A DNA stretch of 64,000 nt from Pseudoroseicyclus aestuarii (GTDB lineage: Bacteria; Pseudomonadota; Alphaproteobacteria; Rhodobacterales; Rhodobacteraceae): assembly GCF_003217255.1 (NCBI RefSeq), contig NZ_QJTE01000007.1:1-64000 (forward strand), written 5' to 3'. Positions 36,467-46,101 of the stretch are shown in pieces. The number at the start of each line of letters is the position of its first letter. Position 1 is the first letter of the stretch. Both the position numbers and the translations under genes were made by a program. A model generated the notes under the pieces. That model was given only the letters and a program-made list of their open reading frames with translations, was not told where the DNA came from and searched no databases.

Positions 36467-37279
36467 ATGGCGGTCGGAATTTTCGATAGCGGACTCGGCG
36501 GGCTGACCGTTCTGGGCGCGGTCTCGCGGCGGTTGCCCGAGCTGCCCTTGGTCTACCTCGGCGACAGCGCCAATGCGCCCTACGGTGTGCGCGACCCGCA
36601 GGATATCTACGATCTGACGACGAGCGGCGTGCAGCGCCTTTTCGATGCGGGCTGCGATCTGGTGATCCTCGCCTGCAATACCGCCAGCGCCGCCGCGCTG
36701 CGCCGGATGCAGGAGGGATGGATCCCGCCCGGCAAGCGCGTGCTCGGCGTTTTCGTGCCGCTGATCGAGGCGCTGACCGAGCGGCAGTGGGGCGACAATT
36801 CCCCGCCGCGCGAGGTCGCGGTGAAGCATGTCGCGCTATTCGCCACGCCCGCCACCGTGTCCTCCCGCGCCTTCCAGCGCGAGCTGGCCTTCCGCGCCGT
36901 CGGCGTCGATGTCGAGGCGCAGGCCTGCGGCGGTGTCGTCGATGCCATCGAGGAAGGCGACATGATCCTCGCCGAGGCACTGGTCCGGTCCCACGTCGAG
37001 GCCTTGAAGCGCAAGATGCCGCGCCCCGATGCCGCGGTGCTGGGCTGCACCCATTACCCGCTGATGGAAGAGGTCTTCGCCGATGCGCTGGGGCCTGACG
37101 TCACCGTCTTCAGCCAGCCGAACCTCGTGGCCGAGAGCCTTGCCTTCTACCTTGACCGGCACCCGGACATGGTGGGGACGGGGACGGAAAACCTGTTCCT
37201 GACCACCGGCAATCCGCGCGCGGTCTCGGATCACGCGACGCGCTTCTTGCGACGACGGATCGACTTCACCGCCGCTTGA
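36467..37279 (+). CDS. murI: Glutamate racemase
   Basis: A 270-residue enzyme that makes D-glutamate for peptidoglycan. Start [19 protein letters not shown] is diagnostic; the two catalytic cysteines lie in [15 protein letters not shown] and [29 protein letters not shown] is also conserved. Length is normal. It is followed after 64 bases by argC on the same strand; no functional link between the two is evident. Confidence 0.94.
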   Translation: MAVGIFDSGLGGLTVLGAVSRRLPELPLVYLGDSANAPYGVRDPQDIYDLTTSGVQRLFDAGCDLVILACNTASAAALRRMQEGWIPPGKRVLGVFVPLIEALTERQWGDNSPPREVAVKHVALFATPATVSSRAFQRELAFRAVGVDVEAQACGGVVDAIEEGDMILAEALVRSHVEALKRKMPRPDAAVLGCTHYPLMEEVFADALGPDVTVFSQPNLVAESLAFYLDRHPDMVGTGTENLFLTTGNPRAVSDHATRFLRRRIDFTAA

Positions 37280-37343
37280 TCGGCGGCCGTCCCGCACTGG
37301 CGCCGCGCGCGCCATCCCCCTATCCTTCGCGGCAGGAGATGCC

Positions 37344-38372
37344 ATGACCCATTCCGTCGCCATCCTCGGCGCCTCGGGCTATACCGGGGCCGAACTCGTC
37401 CGGCTGATCGCCACCCATCCCTCGCTGCGCGTCGCCGCCCTGACGGGCGAACGCAAGGCCGGCATGGCCATGGCCGAGGTCTATCCCCATCTGCGCCACC
37501 TCGACCTGCCAAAGCTCTGCACCATCGATGAGGTCGATTTCGCAGGCATCGACCTGGTGTTCTGCGCGCTGCCCCATGCCACCAGCCAGGCCGTCATCAA
37601 GACGCTGCCCGATGGGCTGAAGGTCGTCGACCTTTCCGCCGATTTCCGGCTGCGCGATCCGGCGGCCTACGAAAAGTGGTACGGCAAGCCGCATGGCGCG
37701 ACCGACCTGCAGGGCACCGCCGTCTACGGCCTGACCGAGTTCTACCGCGAGGCCATCGCCGGCGCGCGCCTTGTCGCCGGGACGGGCTGCAATGCCGCCA
37801 CGGTGCAATTCGCGCTGCGCCCGCTGATCGAAGCCGCGCTGATCGACCTCGACGACATCATCGTCGATCTCAAGTGCGGCGTTTCCGGCGCGGGCCGGTC
37901 GCTGAAGGAAAACATGCTCTTCGGCGAGCGGAGCGAGGATGTCGCGGCCTACGGCCTTGGCGGCACGCACCGCCACCTGGGCGAGTTCGACCAGGAGTTC
38001 AGCGAGATCGCGGGCCGCGAGGTGCGCATCAGCTTTACCCCGCATCTGGTGCCGATCAACCGCGGCATCCTCGCCTCCTGTTACGTGAAGGGCGAGGCGC
38101 AAGCCATTCATGCCGCTCTGGAATCGCGTTATGCGGACGAGCCCTTCGTGATCGTTCTGCCCTTCGGCACCGTGCCCTCGACGGCGCATGTGCAGAGCAG
38201 CAACTTCTGCCACATCGGCGTCGCGGGCGACCGCATCCCCGGCCGGGCGATGGTCGTCTCGACCCTCGACAACCTGTGCAAGGGCAGCTCGGGGCAGGCG
38301 GTGCAGAACGCGAACCTCATGCTCGGCCTGCCCGAGACCGAGGGGCTCATGCTGGCGCCGGTGTTCCCGTGA
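37344..38372 (+). CDS. argC: N-acetyl-gamma-glutamyl-phosphate reductase
   Basis: A 342-residue NADPH-dependent reductase, third step of arginine biosynthesis. The N-terminal Rossmann motif is [17 protein letters not shown], the catalytic Cys lies in [14 protein letters not shown] and the conserved His region in [12 protein letters not shown], with [19 protein letters not shown] nearby. Length matches the common 340-residue class. The stop overlaps a possible GTG start of ccmE. Confidence 0.96.
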   Translation: MTHSVAILGASGYTGAELVRLIATHPSLRVAALTGERKAGMAMAEVYPHLRHLDLPKLCTIDEVDFAGIDLVFCALPHATSQAVIKTLPDGLKVVDLSADFRLRDPAAYEKWYGKPHGATDLQGTAVYGLTEFYREAIAGARLVAGTGCNAATVQFALRPLIEAALIDLDDIIVDLKCGVSGAGRSLKENMLFGERSEDVAAYGLGGTHRHLGEFDQEFSEIAGREVRISFTPHLVPINRGILASCYVKGEAQAIHAALESRYADEPFVIVLPFGTVPSTAHVQSSNFCHIGVAGDRIPGRAMVVSTLDNLCKGSSGQAVQNANLMLGLPETEGLMLAPVFP

Positions 38373-38386
38373 CGGCCCGCGCCGGC

Positions 38387-38845
38387 ATGCGCGGGCTGAA
38401 GAAGCAGCGGCGGATCCAGGTGATTGCGCTGGCTGCGGCGGCGCTCGTGCTGGCGACGGGGATGATCGGCTATGCGATGCGCGACGGCATCAACTACTAC
38501 CGCGCCCCGAGCGAGGTCGTCGCCGATCCGCCCGCCCCGACGGAGTTGTTCCGCATCGGCGGCATGGTCGAGGACGGCAGCCTGATCCGCGGCGCCGGCG
38601 AGACGGTGACCTTCTCCGTCACCGATTACGGCGCCAGCGTCGAGGTCAGCTATACCGGCATCCTGCCCGACCTCTTCGCCGAGGGGCAGGGCATGGTCGG
38701 GCTGGGCCGCTGGCAGGACGGCCACTTCGAGGCGCAGCAGATCCTCGCCAAGCACGACGAAAGCTACATGCCCAAGGAGGTCACCGAGAGCCTCAAGGCG
38801 CAGGGCTACGATCCGGCCCGCGACGGCGGCGCTGCGAAGGAGTGA
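38387..38845 (+). CDS. ccmE: Cytochrome c maturation haem chaperone CcmE
   Basis: A membrane-anchored periplasmic haem chaperone of about 152 residues. The N terminus KKQRRIQVIALAAAALVLATGMIGYAM is the anchor; the OB-fold follows (FRIGGMVEDGSLIRG, VSYTGILPDLFAEGQ) and the haem-binding histidine lies in LAKHDESYMP. ATG 38387 (MRGLKKQRR) matches homologues; a GTG at 38369 overlapping the argC stop would add six residues. First of the ccmE-ccmF-ccmH run. Confidence 0.94.
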   Translation: MRGLKKQRRIQVIALAAAALVLATGMIGYAMRDGINYYRAPSEVVADPPAPTELFRIGGMVEDGSLIRGAGETVTFSVTDYGASVEVSYTGILPDLFAEGQGMVGLGRWQDGHFEAQQILAKHDESYMPKEVTESLKAQGYDPARDGGAAKE

Positions 38846-38905
38846 CACGCGTCCGTGCAACGCCGCCGCATTGGCCCGGACAAACCGATGGGGTAAGCGG
38901 GATCC

Positions 38906-40873
38906 ATGCTGATCGAACTGGGCCATTTCGCGCTGATCCTGGGCTTCGCCGTGGCGGTGGTGCAAAGCCTCGTCCCCCTTGTCGGGGCGCATAAGGGCTG
39001 GCGCGGCTGGATGGCGCTGGCCGAACCCGCCGCCTCGACGCAGTTCCTGCTGGTCGGCTTCTCCTTCGTGGCGCTGACCTGGGCCTTCGTCACCTCGGAC
39101 TTCTCGGTCCGGCTGGTGGTCGAGAACTCCCACTCCGCCAAGCCGCTGCTTTACAAGATCAGCGGCGTCTGGGGGAACCACGAAGGCTCCATGCTACTCT
39201 GGCTGCTGATCCTCGCGCTCTTCGGCGCCTGCGTGGCCTGGTTCGGCACGGCGCTGCCCGCCGCGCTCAGGGCGCGGGTGCTGGCGGTGCAGGGGCTGAT
39301 CGGCGTCGCCTTCTTCGCCTTCATCCTGCTGACCTCGAACCCCTTCACGCGGATGCTCGTCGCGCCCTTCGACGGGCAGGATCTGAACCCGCTGCTGCAG
39401 GACCCCGGCCTCGCCTTTCATCCGCCCTTCCTCTACCTCGGCTATGTCGGCCTCTCGACCAGCTTCTCCTTCGCGGTCGCGGCACTGATCGAGGGGCGGG
39501 TGGATGCCGCCTGGGCGCGCTGGGTGCGGCCCTGGACTCTGGCGGCCTGGGTCTTTCTGACCGTCGGCATCGCGCTGGGCAGCTGGTGGGCCTATTACGA
39601 GCTGGGCTGGGGCGGCTTCTGGTTCTGGGACCCGGTCGAGAACGCCAGCTTCATGCCATGGCTGATCGCCACGGCGCTGCTGCATTCCGCCATCGTCACC
39701 GAAAAGCGCGAGGCGCTGAAAAGCTGGACCGTCCTTCTGGCGATCCTCGGCTTCGGCTTCTCGCTTCTGGGCACCTTCCTCGTCCGCTCGGGCGTCATCA
39801 CATCGGTCCATGCCTTCGCCACCGACCCGGCGCGGGGTGTCTTCATCCTCGCGATCCTCGCCATCTTCATCGGCGGGGCGCTGTGGCTCTATGCCGCGCG
39901 GGCGGGGCGGATGGAGGCGAAGGGCGTCTTCTCCCTCGTCAGCCGGGAATCGGGGCTGGTGGCGAACAACGTGCTGCTGGTGACCGCCGCGCTGGTGGTC
40001 TTCATCGGCACGCTCTGGCCGCTCTTTGCCGATATCGCGCTGGACCGCGTGCTCTCGGTCGGGGCGCCCTTCTTCAATGCCGCCTTCACGCCCTTCTTCG
40101 TGGCGCTGGCGCTGATCCTGCCGCCCTGCGGGATGCTGGCCTGGAAGCGGGGGCGCATGGGCCGCGCCCTGCGCGCCTGCGCCCCCGGGCTGATCCTTGC
40201 CGTGGCGGTGATGCTGCTGGCCTTCGCGCTGCAGACCGGGCGCAGCGCACTGGGGCCGCTGGGCCTCGCCCTCGGCAGTTGGCTGATCGCTGGCGCGGCG
40301 CTCGATCTCTGGGCGCGGACGGGGGCGGGCGGCTGGCGGCGCCTGTTCCGCCTGCCCGGCGCCGACTGGGGGAAGGCCGTGGGCCATGCCGGCCTCGGCG
40401 TCACGATCATCGGCATCGCCGGGCTGCTGGCCTGGCAGGAGGAGGATATCCGCGTCGCCCGCATCGGCGAGAGCTGGCCCATCGGCGGCTATACCGTCAC
40501 ACTCGATGAGGTGCGCGAGGGGCGGGGCGCGAACTACGTGACCACCATGGCCACCATGCGCGTCACCCGCGAGGGGCGCGAGGTCGCGGTGCTGCACCCC
40601 GAGAAGCGCGTCTATCCCGTCGCCGGGATGCCCACGACCGAGGCCGGCATCCAGAGCGGATTGTTCCGCGACCTCTACCTCGTGGTGGGCGACGCGCAGG
40701 ACGGCGGCGGCTGGGCCGTGCGCAGCCATATCAAGCCGCTGGCCTTCTGGATCTGGGGCGGCGCGATCCTGATGGCGCTGGGCGGTCTGCTCTCGCTCGG
40801 CGACCGGCGGATGCGCGTGGGTGCGGCGGCGAAGAAGGCGCCGCGGCAGCCCAGCCCCGTGGCCGCGGAATGA
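38906..40873 (+). CDS. ccmF: Cytochrome c haem lyase subunit CcmF
   Basis: A 655-residue polytopic inner-membrane protein that attaches haem to apocytochrome c. The signature WWD-type periplasmic motif is ELGWGGFWFWDPVENASFMPWL, and conserved haem-ligating histidines are present in LAFHPPFLYLGYVG and further loops. About 15 helices are predicted. Its stop overlaps the ccmH ATG (ATGA). No ccmG gene is seen in this run. Confidence 0.96.
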   Translation: MLIELGHFALILGFAVAVVQSLVPLVGAHKGWRGWMALAEPAASTQFLLVGFSFVALTWAFVTSDFSVRLVVENSHSAKPLLYKISGVWGNHEGSMLLWLLILALFGACVAWFGTALPAALRARVLAVQGLIGVAFFAFILLTSNPFTRMLVAPFDGQDLNPLLQDPGLAFHPPFLYLGYVGLSTSFSFAVAALIEGRVDAAWARWVRPWTLAAWVFLTVGIALGSWWAYYELGWGGFWFWDPVENASFMPWLIATALLHSAIVTEKREALKSWTVLLAILGFGFSLLGTFLVRSGVITSVHAFATDPARGVFILAILAIFIGGALWLYAARAGRMEAKGVFSLVSRESGLVANNVLLVTAALVVFIGTLWPLFADIALDRVLSVGAPFFNAAFTPFFVALALILPPCGMLAWKRGRMGRALRACAPGLILAVAVMLLAFALQTGRSALGPLGLALGSWLIAGAALDLWARTGAGGWRRLFRLPGADWGKAVGHAGLGVTIIGIAGLLAWQEEDIRVARIGESWPIGGYTVTLDEVREGRGANYVTTMATMRVTREGREVAVLHPEKRVYPVAGMPTTEAGIQSGLFRDLYLVVGDAQDGGGWAVRSHIKPLAFWIWGGAILMALGGLLSLGDRRMRVGAAAKKAPRQPSPVAAE

Positions 40874-41334
40874 GGCGCCTCGCCCTGCTGCTCTGGCTGG
40901 TGCTGGCGCTGCCGGCCTGGGCCGTGCAACCGGGCGAAGTGCTGGAGGATCCGGCGCTCGAGGCGCGGGCCCGCGCGATCAGCACGCAGCTGCGCTGCCC
41001 GGTCTGCCGCAACGAGAACATCGACGACAGCAATGCTGCGCTGGCCCGCGACCTGCGCCTGATGGTGCGCGAGCGGCTGGTGGCGGGCGACAGCGACGCG
41101 CAGGTCGTCGATGCCCTCGTCGCGCGCTACGGCGAATACGTGCTGCTGCGGCCCGCGGCCTCTGGCGCGAACCTCGTGCTGTGGCTGGCGCCGCTGGCGC
41201 TTTTCATCGCGGGGGCGGGGCTGGCTGTGGTCGTCGTGCGCCGCCGCTCCGCTGCCCCGGCGCCCGCGGGGCTGACCCCCGAGGAGCGGGCGCAGCTGGA
41301 AAAGCTGCTGGGCGAGGATCGCGCCCCGGACTAG
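40870..41334 (+). CDS. ccmH: Cytochrome c maturation thiol reductase CcmH
   Basis: A 154-residue protein with a signal peptide (LALLLWLVLALPAWA), a periplasmic helical domain with the redox motif LRCPVCRNENIDDSNA, and a C-terminal membrane anchor (LVLWLAPLALFIAGAGLAVVVV). It reduces apocytochrome CXXCH thiols and hands the substrate to CcmF. Length and single CXXC fit the CcmH/CycL type without the TPR extension. Confidence 0.95.
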   Translation: MRRLALLLWLVLALPAWAVQPGEVLEDPALEARARAISTQLRCPVCRNENIDDSNAALARDLRLMVRERLVAGDSDAQVVDALVARYGEYVLLRPAASGANLVLWLAPLALFIAGAGLAVVVVRRRSAAPAPAGLTPEERAQLEKLLGEDRAPD

Positions 41335-41363
41335 TCTTTCCGCGCGAGGGCGGAGGGACAGGC

Positions 41364-42131
41364 ATGGACTATCACACGATCAGGCTGCAGCAGCAGGAGG
41401 GCCTCGCCGTGCTGACGCTGGCGCGGCCCGAGGTGATGAACGCGATGAACCGTCGCATGCGCGCCGAGATCGCCCATGCCGCCGGTGCGCTACAGGACGC
41501 GCGCGTCCTCGTGCTGACGGGCGAGGGGCGGGCCTTCTGCTCCGGGCAGGACCTGACCGAGGCGCCGGAGGGCGGCGATCTGGAGCGGGTGCTGCAGGAA
41601 GAATACCTGCCGATGCTGCAGGCCCTGCAGGACTGCCCCGTCCCGGTGATCGCCGCCGTCAACGGCCATGCTGCCGGGGCGGGGGCGAGCCTGGCGCTGG
41701 CCGCCGATGTGGTGATCGCCGCAGAGGCTGCCGTTTTCACCTTTGCCTTCACCCGGATCGGCCTGATCCCCGACGCGGGCGCCACATGGCTGCTGCCGCG
41801 GCAGGTCGGGCTGGCGCGAGCCATAGGCGCCGCGCTCTTTGCCGATCCGATCCCGGCGGCGCAGGCCGCGGGCTGGGGCATGATCTACGAGGCTGTGCCT
41901 GAGGAGGGCTTCGAGGACCGCTGGCGCAGCCGGGCCGCGCATCTGGCGCAGGGGCCGAGCCAGGCCTACCGCGCGACCCGTGAGGCGATGCGCAGCGGGG
42001 CGCAGGGCGACTTCGCCGCCCAGCTCGCGCTAGAAGGGCGGCTTCAGGGCGCCTGCGGGCGCACCAGCGATTTCGCGGAAGGGGTCGCCGCCTTCGCGCA
42101 GAAGCGGGCGCCGCGCTTTACCGGGCGCTAG
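41364..42131 (+). CDS. Enoyl-CoA hydratase/isomerase family protein
   Basis: A 255-residue crotonase-fold protein. The oxyanion hole residues lie in GEGRAFCSGQDLTEA and AAVNGHAAGAGASLALAADVV; FTRIGLIPDAGATWLLPRQVG is the typical third motif. The sequence is closest in style to PaaG/PaaB-like isomerases, which have Asp at the catalytic position in IPDAG, but the substrate cannot be assigned. GGAGGGA upstream supports ATG 41364. It overlaps the converging cyclase gene by 14 bases. Confidence 0.92.
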   Translation: MDYHTIRLQQQEGLAVLTLARPEVMNAMNRRMRAEIAHAAGALQDARVLVLTGEGRAFCSGQDLTEAPEGGDLERVLQEEYLPMLQALQDCPVPVIAAVNGHAAGAGASLALAADVVIAAEAAVFTFAFTRIGLIPDAGATWLLPRQVGLARAIGAALFADPIPAAQAAGWGMIYEAVPEEGFEDRWRSRAAHLAQGPSQAYRATREAMRSGAQGDFAAQLALEGRLQGACGRTSDFAEGVAAFAQKRAPRFTGR

Positions 42132-43680
42132 CGGGCGGCGGGGACAGGGGCGCCTCCTCTGGGGCGGGCGGGCCATTCCGGTCGGGTAGGTGGGCGCCTG
42201 GCGGGGAGGGCCCGTCGCATTCTGTGGGGGCGGGCGCCGGGGTTTCTGCCGCCGCTTCCTTCCACAGGCACCAGGTATTGCGGCCCCGGCGCTTGGCCTC
42301 GTAGAGCGCGGCATCCGCACGCTCGACCAGCCGATCGGCCGTCGCCGCCGGAGAGGTCGGGCGCTGCAGCGCGACCCCGATCGAAAGGGTGACGGCGGCG
42401 GGTTGGCCGGCGTCCCCCGGGCCCGCTGTGCCCGGGTCGTGGTGATCCTCGCCCGCGACCGGGAAGGGGTCCTGCTCGACCAGGCTGCGCAGCCTCTCGG
42501 CGATCTCCATTGCGGCGACCTCGCCGGTGGCGGGCAGGGCGATCAGGAACTCCTCCCCGCCGAGGCGCGCCAGAAGATCCGCTGGCCGAAGGGCGTCGCG
42601 CAGCCGGCGCGACAGGCCGGCCAGTACGGCATCGCCGGCGGCATGGCCGCGTGCGTCGTTGATCCGCTTGAAGTGGTCGATGTCGAGCACGAGCACGGCA
42701 AGCTCCTGACGGGCGTCATGGGCGTGACGGGCCAGCCGGTCGAGATGCGGCAGCGCGTAGCGCCGGTTGTGCAGCCCCGTCAGCGGATCGGTCGCGGCGG
42801 CCTGCAGCCCCTCCATCATGCCCCGCCGCAGCCTGTCGGCGCGGGCCTTCCGCGTCAGCAGGCGGCGGGCGCGCAGGGCGATCTCGGGGCCGGCGGCGGC
42901 CTCGTCGATGTGATCGTCGGCGCCCAGGTCCAGCAGCATCGCCGCCGCCCAGCTCTCGCGCCGCGGCACCACGACGAGTTGCTGGGCATGGCGCGTCTCG
43001 AGGCGGCTGCGCAGATCGACGGTGACGCGGAACAGCTCTTCGACCGGATGGGCGGATTCGGGCCGGCCATCGAGGACCACGAGATCGACCTCGCCCGCCG
43101 CGCCGAGATCGGCGAAGGGCGGGTGACACTCCACCCGGCCGGGCAGCGTCGCGGCCAGCGCGCGCCGGTCCCCCTCGGCCGCGCGGCTGAGAAGGATCGT
43201 ACGCGCCGGCCCCGAGAGGTCGGCGGCTCCTTCGGCAAAGCCGAGAGAGACCCGCGTCTCCTCGGCCATCCGCATCTCTGACGAGACGGTGCGGGCCCGC
43301 ATCAACCCGCGGATCCGCGCCTGCAGCAGCGCCGGATCGACAGGCCGTGTCATCAATTCTGCCGCGCCCGCCTCGAGCAGGGCGGCGCGGGTCGGTCCGC
43401 CGGGGGCGAGATTTTCGGCGCCGCCGATCACCAGCACCGGCAGATCGCGCGTCTGCTGCCGCGCTGCGATGCGCCGGCAGAAGGCGACCGCCTGGCGCAG
43501 CGGCGCATCGCCGACGGGAATCTCCATGATCAGGACGTCGAAGCTGGACCGTTCGACAGCGGCCTCGGCATCCCCGAGGCTGTGGCAGCCGTGACAGTCG
43601 TAGCTTGCATCGTGCAGGGCCGTGCGGCACAGGATCCGGCTGGCGCTGCTGCTGTCGACGATCAGGATGCGGCCGGACAT
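42118..43680 (-). CDS. PleD-like diguanylate cyclase with two receiver domains
   Basis: A 520-residue protein. REC1 (about 1-125) starts GRILIVDSSSASRIL; its usual phosphoacceptor position reads VLIMEIPV, with Glu replacing Asp. REC2 (about 150-280) keeps VDLVVLDGRP. A GGDEF domain follows (DPLTGLHNRRYALPH, LDIDHFKRINDARGH, LGGEEFLIA) with an intact product-inhibition motif RPAD five residues before GGEEF. The last 50 residues are a Pro-rich tail. It makes c-di-GMP at a presumably regulated site. A CtrA-like box lies upstream. Confidence 0.92.
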   Translation of the reverse strand: MSGRILIVDSSSASRILCRTALHDASYDCHGCHSLGDAEAAVERSSFDVLIMEIPVGDAPLRQAVAFCRRIAARQQTRDLPVLVIGGAENLAPGGPTRAALLEAGAAELMTRPVDPALLQARIRGLMRARTVSSEMRMAEETRVSLGFAEGAADLSGPARTILLSRAAEGDRRALAATLPGRVECHPPFADLGAAGEVDLVVLDGRPESAHPVEELFRVTVDLRSRLETRHAQQLVVVPRRESWAAAMLLDLGADDHIDEAAAGPEIALRARRLLTRKARADRLRRGMMEGLQAAATDPLTGLHNRRYALPHLDRLARHAHDARQELAVLVLDIDHFKRINDARGHAAGDAVLAGLSRRLRDALRPADLLARLGGEEFLIALPATGEVAAMEIAERLRSLVEQDPFPVAGEDHHDPGTAGPGDAGQPAAVTLSIGVALQRPTSPAATADRLVERADAALYEAKRRGRNTWCLWKEAAAETPAPAPTECDGPSPPGAHLPDRNGPPAPEEAPLSPPPASAR

Positions 43681-43740
43681 GATGCCCCCTTGGCAGCGGC
43701 GCACCCCATGCCCGCCGCCACCTGCAGTCTGGGGCGAAGA

Positions 43741-43757
43741 GGTTAACAAAACTTTAG
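43741..43757 (-). promoter_or_regulatory. CtrA-like box upstream of the PleD-like gene
   Basis: Minus-strand reading is CTAA-AGTTTTG-TTAACC: the perfect 3' half TTAACC and a 5' half with one mismatch to TTAA, spaced by seven bases. It lies 61 bases upstream of the cyclase ATG and 11 bases before the start of the divergent DUF3572 gene, so could affect either. Confidence 0.5.
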
Positions 43758-43767
43758 GGAGTCTGCG

Positions 43768-44067
43768 GTGAAAGAGATGTCGCCCGAGGCCGCCGAAACC
43801 ACCGCGATCCGGGCCCTGGCCTGGCTTGCCGGCAACGAGGATCTCTGGCCCGTTTTCCTTGGCGCCACCGGCGCCAGCGCCGAGGATATGGCGACGGGTC
43901 TGGGTGCTGCGGCGCAGGACCCGGCCTTCCTTGCCTCGGTTCTCGATTTCATCACGCTCGACGATGCCTCGGTCATCGCCTTCTGCGACGCAGAGGCGCT
44001 TCCCTACGAGGCGCCGATGCGGGCTCGCGCGGCCCTGCCGGGGGCCGAGCAGGTGCATTGGACATGA
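43768..44067 (+). CDS. DUF3572 protein
   Basis: A 99-residue soluble helical protein starting with GTG six bases after AGGGAG. Sequence features: ETTAIRALAWLAGNEDLWPVFLGATGAS and ASVLDFITLDDASVIAFC, typical of DUF3572. Function unknown. Its stop overlaps the ATG of the following HAD phosphatase (ATGA), so the two are co-translated. Confidence 0.88.
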   Translation: MKEMSPEAAETTAIRALAWLAGNEDLWPVFLGATGASAEDMATGLGAAAQDPAFLASVLDFITLDDASVIAFCDAEALPYEAPMRARAALPGAEQVHWT

Positions 44068-44768
44068 CGGTCCGGGCCCTGCTCTTCGACAAGGACGGCA
44101 CGCTCTTCGATTTCCATGCCACCTGGAGCGGCTTCACCCGCCGCATGATCGAGGCCGAGGCCGGGGGCGATCCGGACCTTGCGCAAGGGCTGGCGGGCGC
44201 GCTGGGCTACGACCTCGAGACTGGGGATTTCGCCGAGGACAGCATCGTCGTCGCCGGCACCACCGAGGAGGCGGCCGCGCGGATGCTGCCCTTGCTGCCG
44301 GGCGAGCGGCAGGAGGCGCTGGTGCAGCGGATGAACGACCGCGCCGCCCAGGCGCCGCAGGTCGAGGCGGCGCCGCTGCGCACCCTGCTGGGGGCGCTGC
44401 GGGCGCGTGGCCTCGCGCTGGGCGTCGCCACCAACGACGCCGAGGCGCCGGCGCGGGCGCACCTGAGGGCGGCGGGCGTGGTCGATCTGTTCGATTTCAT
44501 CGCCGGGGCCGACAGCGGCCATGGCGCCAAGCCCGCGGCTGGCCAGCTTCTGGCCTTTGCAGAGGCCGTGGGCATGCGCCCGCAGGACTGCGCGATGATC
44601 GGGGATTCGCTGCACGACATGGCGGCGGCGCGGGCCTGCGGCATGCGCGCCGTCGCGGTCCTGAGCGGGCCGGCCGGGCACCCGGTTCTGGCCCCCGCGG
44701 CGGATGTCGTCCTGCCCGATATCGCCGCGCTGCCGGACTGGCTCTCGGACGGCGCGCCCTTCAGCTGA
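44064..44768 (+). CDS. HAD-family phosphatase (phosphoglycolate phosphatase-like)
   Basis: A 234-residue HAD hydrolase. Motif I is LLFDKDGTLFDFH, with the nucleophile and acid Asp; the cap domain is helical; motif II is GVATNDAEA, motif III the Lys in GHGAKPAAG, and motif IV IGDSLHDMAAARA. The DxDGTL plus C1-cap layout is like phosphoglycolate phosphatase, but the substrate is uncertain. ATG 44064 overlaps the DUF3572 stop. Confidence 0.9.
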   Translation: MTVRALLFDKDGTLFDFHATWSGFTRRMIEAEAGGDPDLAQGLAGALGYDLETGDFAEDSIVVAGTTEEAAARMLPLLPGERQEALVQRMNDRAAQAPQVEAAPLRTLLGALRARGLALGVATNDAEAPARAHLRAAGVVDLFDFIAGADSGHGAKPAAGQLLAFAEAVGMRPQDCAMIGDSLHDMAAARACGMRAVAVLSGPAGHPVLAPAADVVLPDIAALPDWLSDGAPFS

Positions 44769-44789
44769 CATGACGCGACCGTGATCGGT

Positions 44790-44812
44790 GGATCCCGCCT
44801 TCAACGGGATCC
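44790..44812. terminator. Perfect inverted repeat after the HAD gene
   Basis: GGATCCCG (44790-44797) and CGGGATCC (44805-44812) form an eight-base-pair stem with a seven-base loop, 21 bases past the HAD stop. There is no U-tract. It may end the DUF3572-HAD transcript or be a protein-binding palindrome. Confidence 0.4.
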
Positions 44813-45033
44813 GCCGCCGCGGCACAAGCGAGATCTGCAAGGTCCGGACCCCTGCGCAGGGGCATGAGCGCCGCTTTGCCCGCGTACACGATTTCGTGCG
44901 CGGCGCGGCGCCAATGTCGCCTTGGCGCCACAAAGCCGGCCCGGTGTCGTCCCGAAACACCGGCTATCCCCTCCTGATCCGGCGCCGCCCCCATCGGGGC
45001 ACGCGCCTGTGGCCAGGAGCGAGGATCGAGCCC

Positions 45034-45540
45034 ATGTCGAGACGCGGAACCACATCCCGGATCTGTGCCGCCGTACTGGCGGCAACGCTGTCCACCGGCG
45101 GCGGCTTCGCGCCGGGCGCGGCGCAGGCGCAGCAATGCGCCCTGCCGCAAGATGCCAGCACGATGGTCAACGCCATGGCAGAGCAGCTCAACCGCTACCG
45201 CGCCGGGCAGGGGCTGCCGCCGGTGCGCTACAGCCAGACCCTGTCGCGCGCCGCGCAGGCCCATGCCTGCGACATGCAGCAAAGCGGCAGCTTCGCGCAT
45301 CGCGGCAGCGACGGCGGCAACCACCGCGCGCGGATCGAGCGGGCGGGATACTGTGCCGGTGTCAGCGCCGAGAACCTGGCCTGGGGCTACCGCGATTCCT
45401 CGGTGGTCATCGCCGGCTGGGACGGATCACCCGGCCACCGGCAGGTCATGCGGCTGCAGCGCGCGGACGAGTTCGGCATCGGCATCGCGCAGGGCGCGCA
45501 GGGGCCCTTCTGGGTGCTGGAGATGGCGCAAAGCTGCTGA
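45034..45540 (+). CDS. Secreted CAP-domain (SCP/PR1-like) protein
   Basis: A 168-residue exported protein. The signal peptide ends near GAAQAQ (about residue 33). The CAP domain follows: LNRYRAGQGLPPVRYSQTLSRAAQAHACDM, the conserved His in SFAHRGSDG, ENLAWGYRDSSVVIAGW and SPGHRQVMRL. CAP proteins are secreted and may bind lipids or act on cell-wall or exopolysaccharide targets; role unknown here. GAGGATC upstream supports ATG 45034. Confidence 0.92.
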   Translation: MSRRGTTSRICAAVLAATLSTGGGFAPGAAQAQQCALPQDASTMVNAMAEQLNRYRAGQGLPPVRYSQTLSRAAQAHACDMQQSGSFAHRGSDGGNHRARIERAGYCAGVSAENLAWGYRDSSVVIAGWDGSPGHRQVMRLQRADEFGIGIAQGAQGPFWVLEMAQSC

Positions 45541-45546
45541 GGGTGA

Positions 45547-45990
45547 TCACTCCGACAGGTCCAGCGGGATCGTCACAGGCCCGTCGTTGACCAAGGCGAC
45601 CTGCATGTCGGCGCCGAAGCGGCCGGTGGCGACCGTCAGGCCCTGCGCCTCGAGCGCCTCGGCGGTCGCGCGGTAAAGCCGCTCGCCCTCCTCGGGCGGG
45701 GCGGCGGCGGAAAAGCCGGGCCGGTTGCCGGTGCGCGTATCGGCGGCCAGCGTGAACTGGCTGACCAGCAGCACCGCGCCGCCGCTGTCGAGGACCGAGC
45801 GGTTCATCCGCCCCGCCTCGTCGCGAAAGATGCGCATCCGCGCGATCTTGGCGGCCATGCGCGCCGGCAGGCCGTCCGTATCGCCGCGCATGGCGCAGAG
45901 CAGGACCAGAAGCCCAGGCCCGATCCTGCCGACGCAGTCGCCCTGTATGCTGACGCTGGCCTCGCTGACGCGCTGAATGACGGCTCGCAT
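45547..45990 (-). CDS. dtd: D-aminoacyl-tRNA deacylase
   Basis: A 147-residue dimeric enzyme that removes D-amino acids (and Gly) mischarged on tRNA. Both active-site motifs are visible: [24 protein letters not shown] (SQFT) and the C-terminal [11 protein letters not shown] (NxGPxT). [13 protein letters not shown] is the standard start. It is divergent from the ohr operon. Confidence 0.96.
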   Translation of the reverse strand: MRAVIQRVSEASVSIQGDCVGRIGPGLLVLLCAMRGDTDGLPARMAAKIARMRIFRDEAGRMNRSVLDSGGAVLLVSQFTLAADTRTGNRPGFSAAAPPEEGERLYRATAEALEAQGLTVATGRFGADMQVALVNDGPVTIPLDLSE

Positions 45991-46045
45991 GACGCCCCTC
46001 CCTGTCTTTTCGCCAGCCTAGGGCAGATGCGGCGGCCCTGCACGG

Positions 46046-46073
46046 TTGATTTATATTGCGCGCAATATATTTT
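46046..46073 (+). promoter_or_regulatory. ohr promoter with 18-bp palindromic OhrR operator
   Basis: TATATTGCGCGCAATATA (46052-46069) is a perfect 18-base palindrome. It fills the space between a -35-like TTGATT (46046-46051) and a -10-like TATTTT (46068-46073). Location 33 bases before ohr and its symmetry fit a MarR/OhrR dimer site that blocks RNA polymerase until organic peroxide oxidises OhrR. Confidence 0.7.
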
Positions 46074-46101
46074 CATACATCATATCCCAGGAGAGACCTC
46101 C

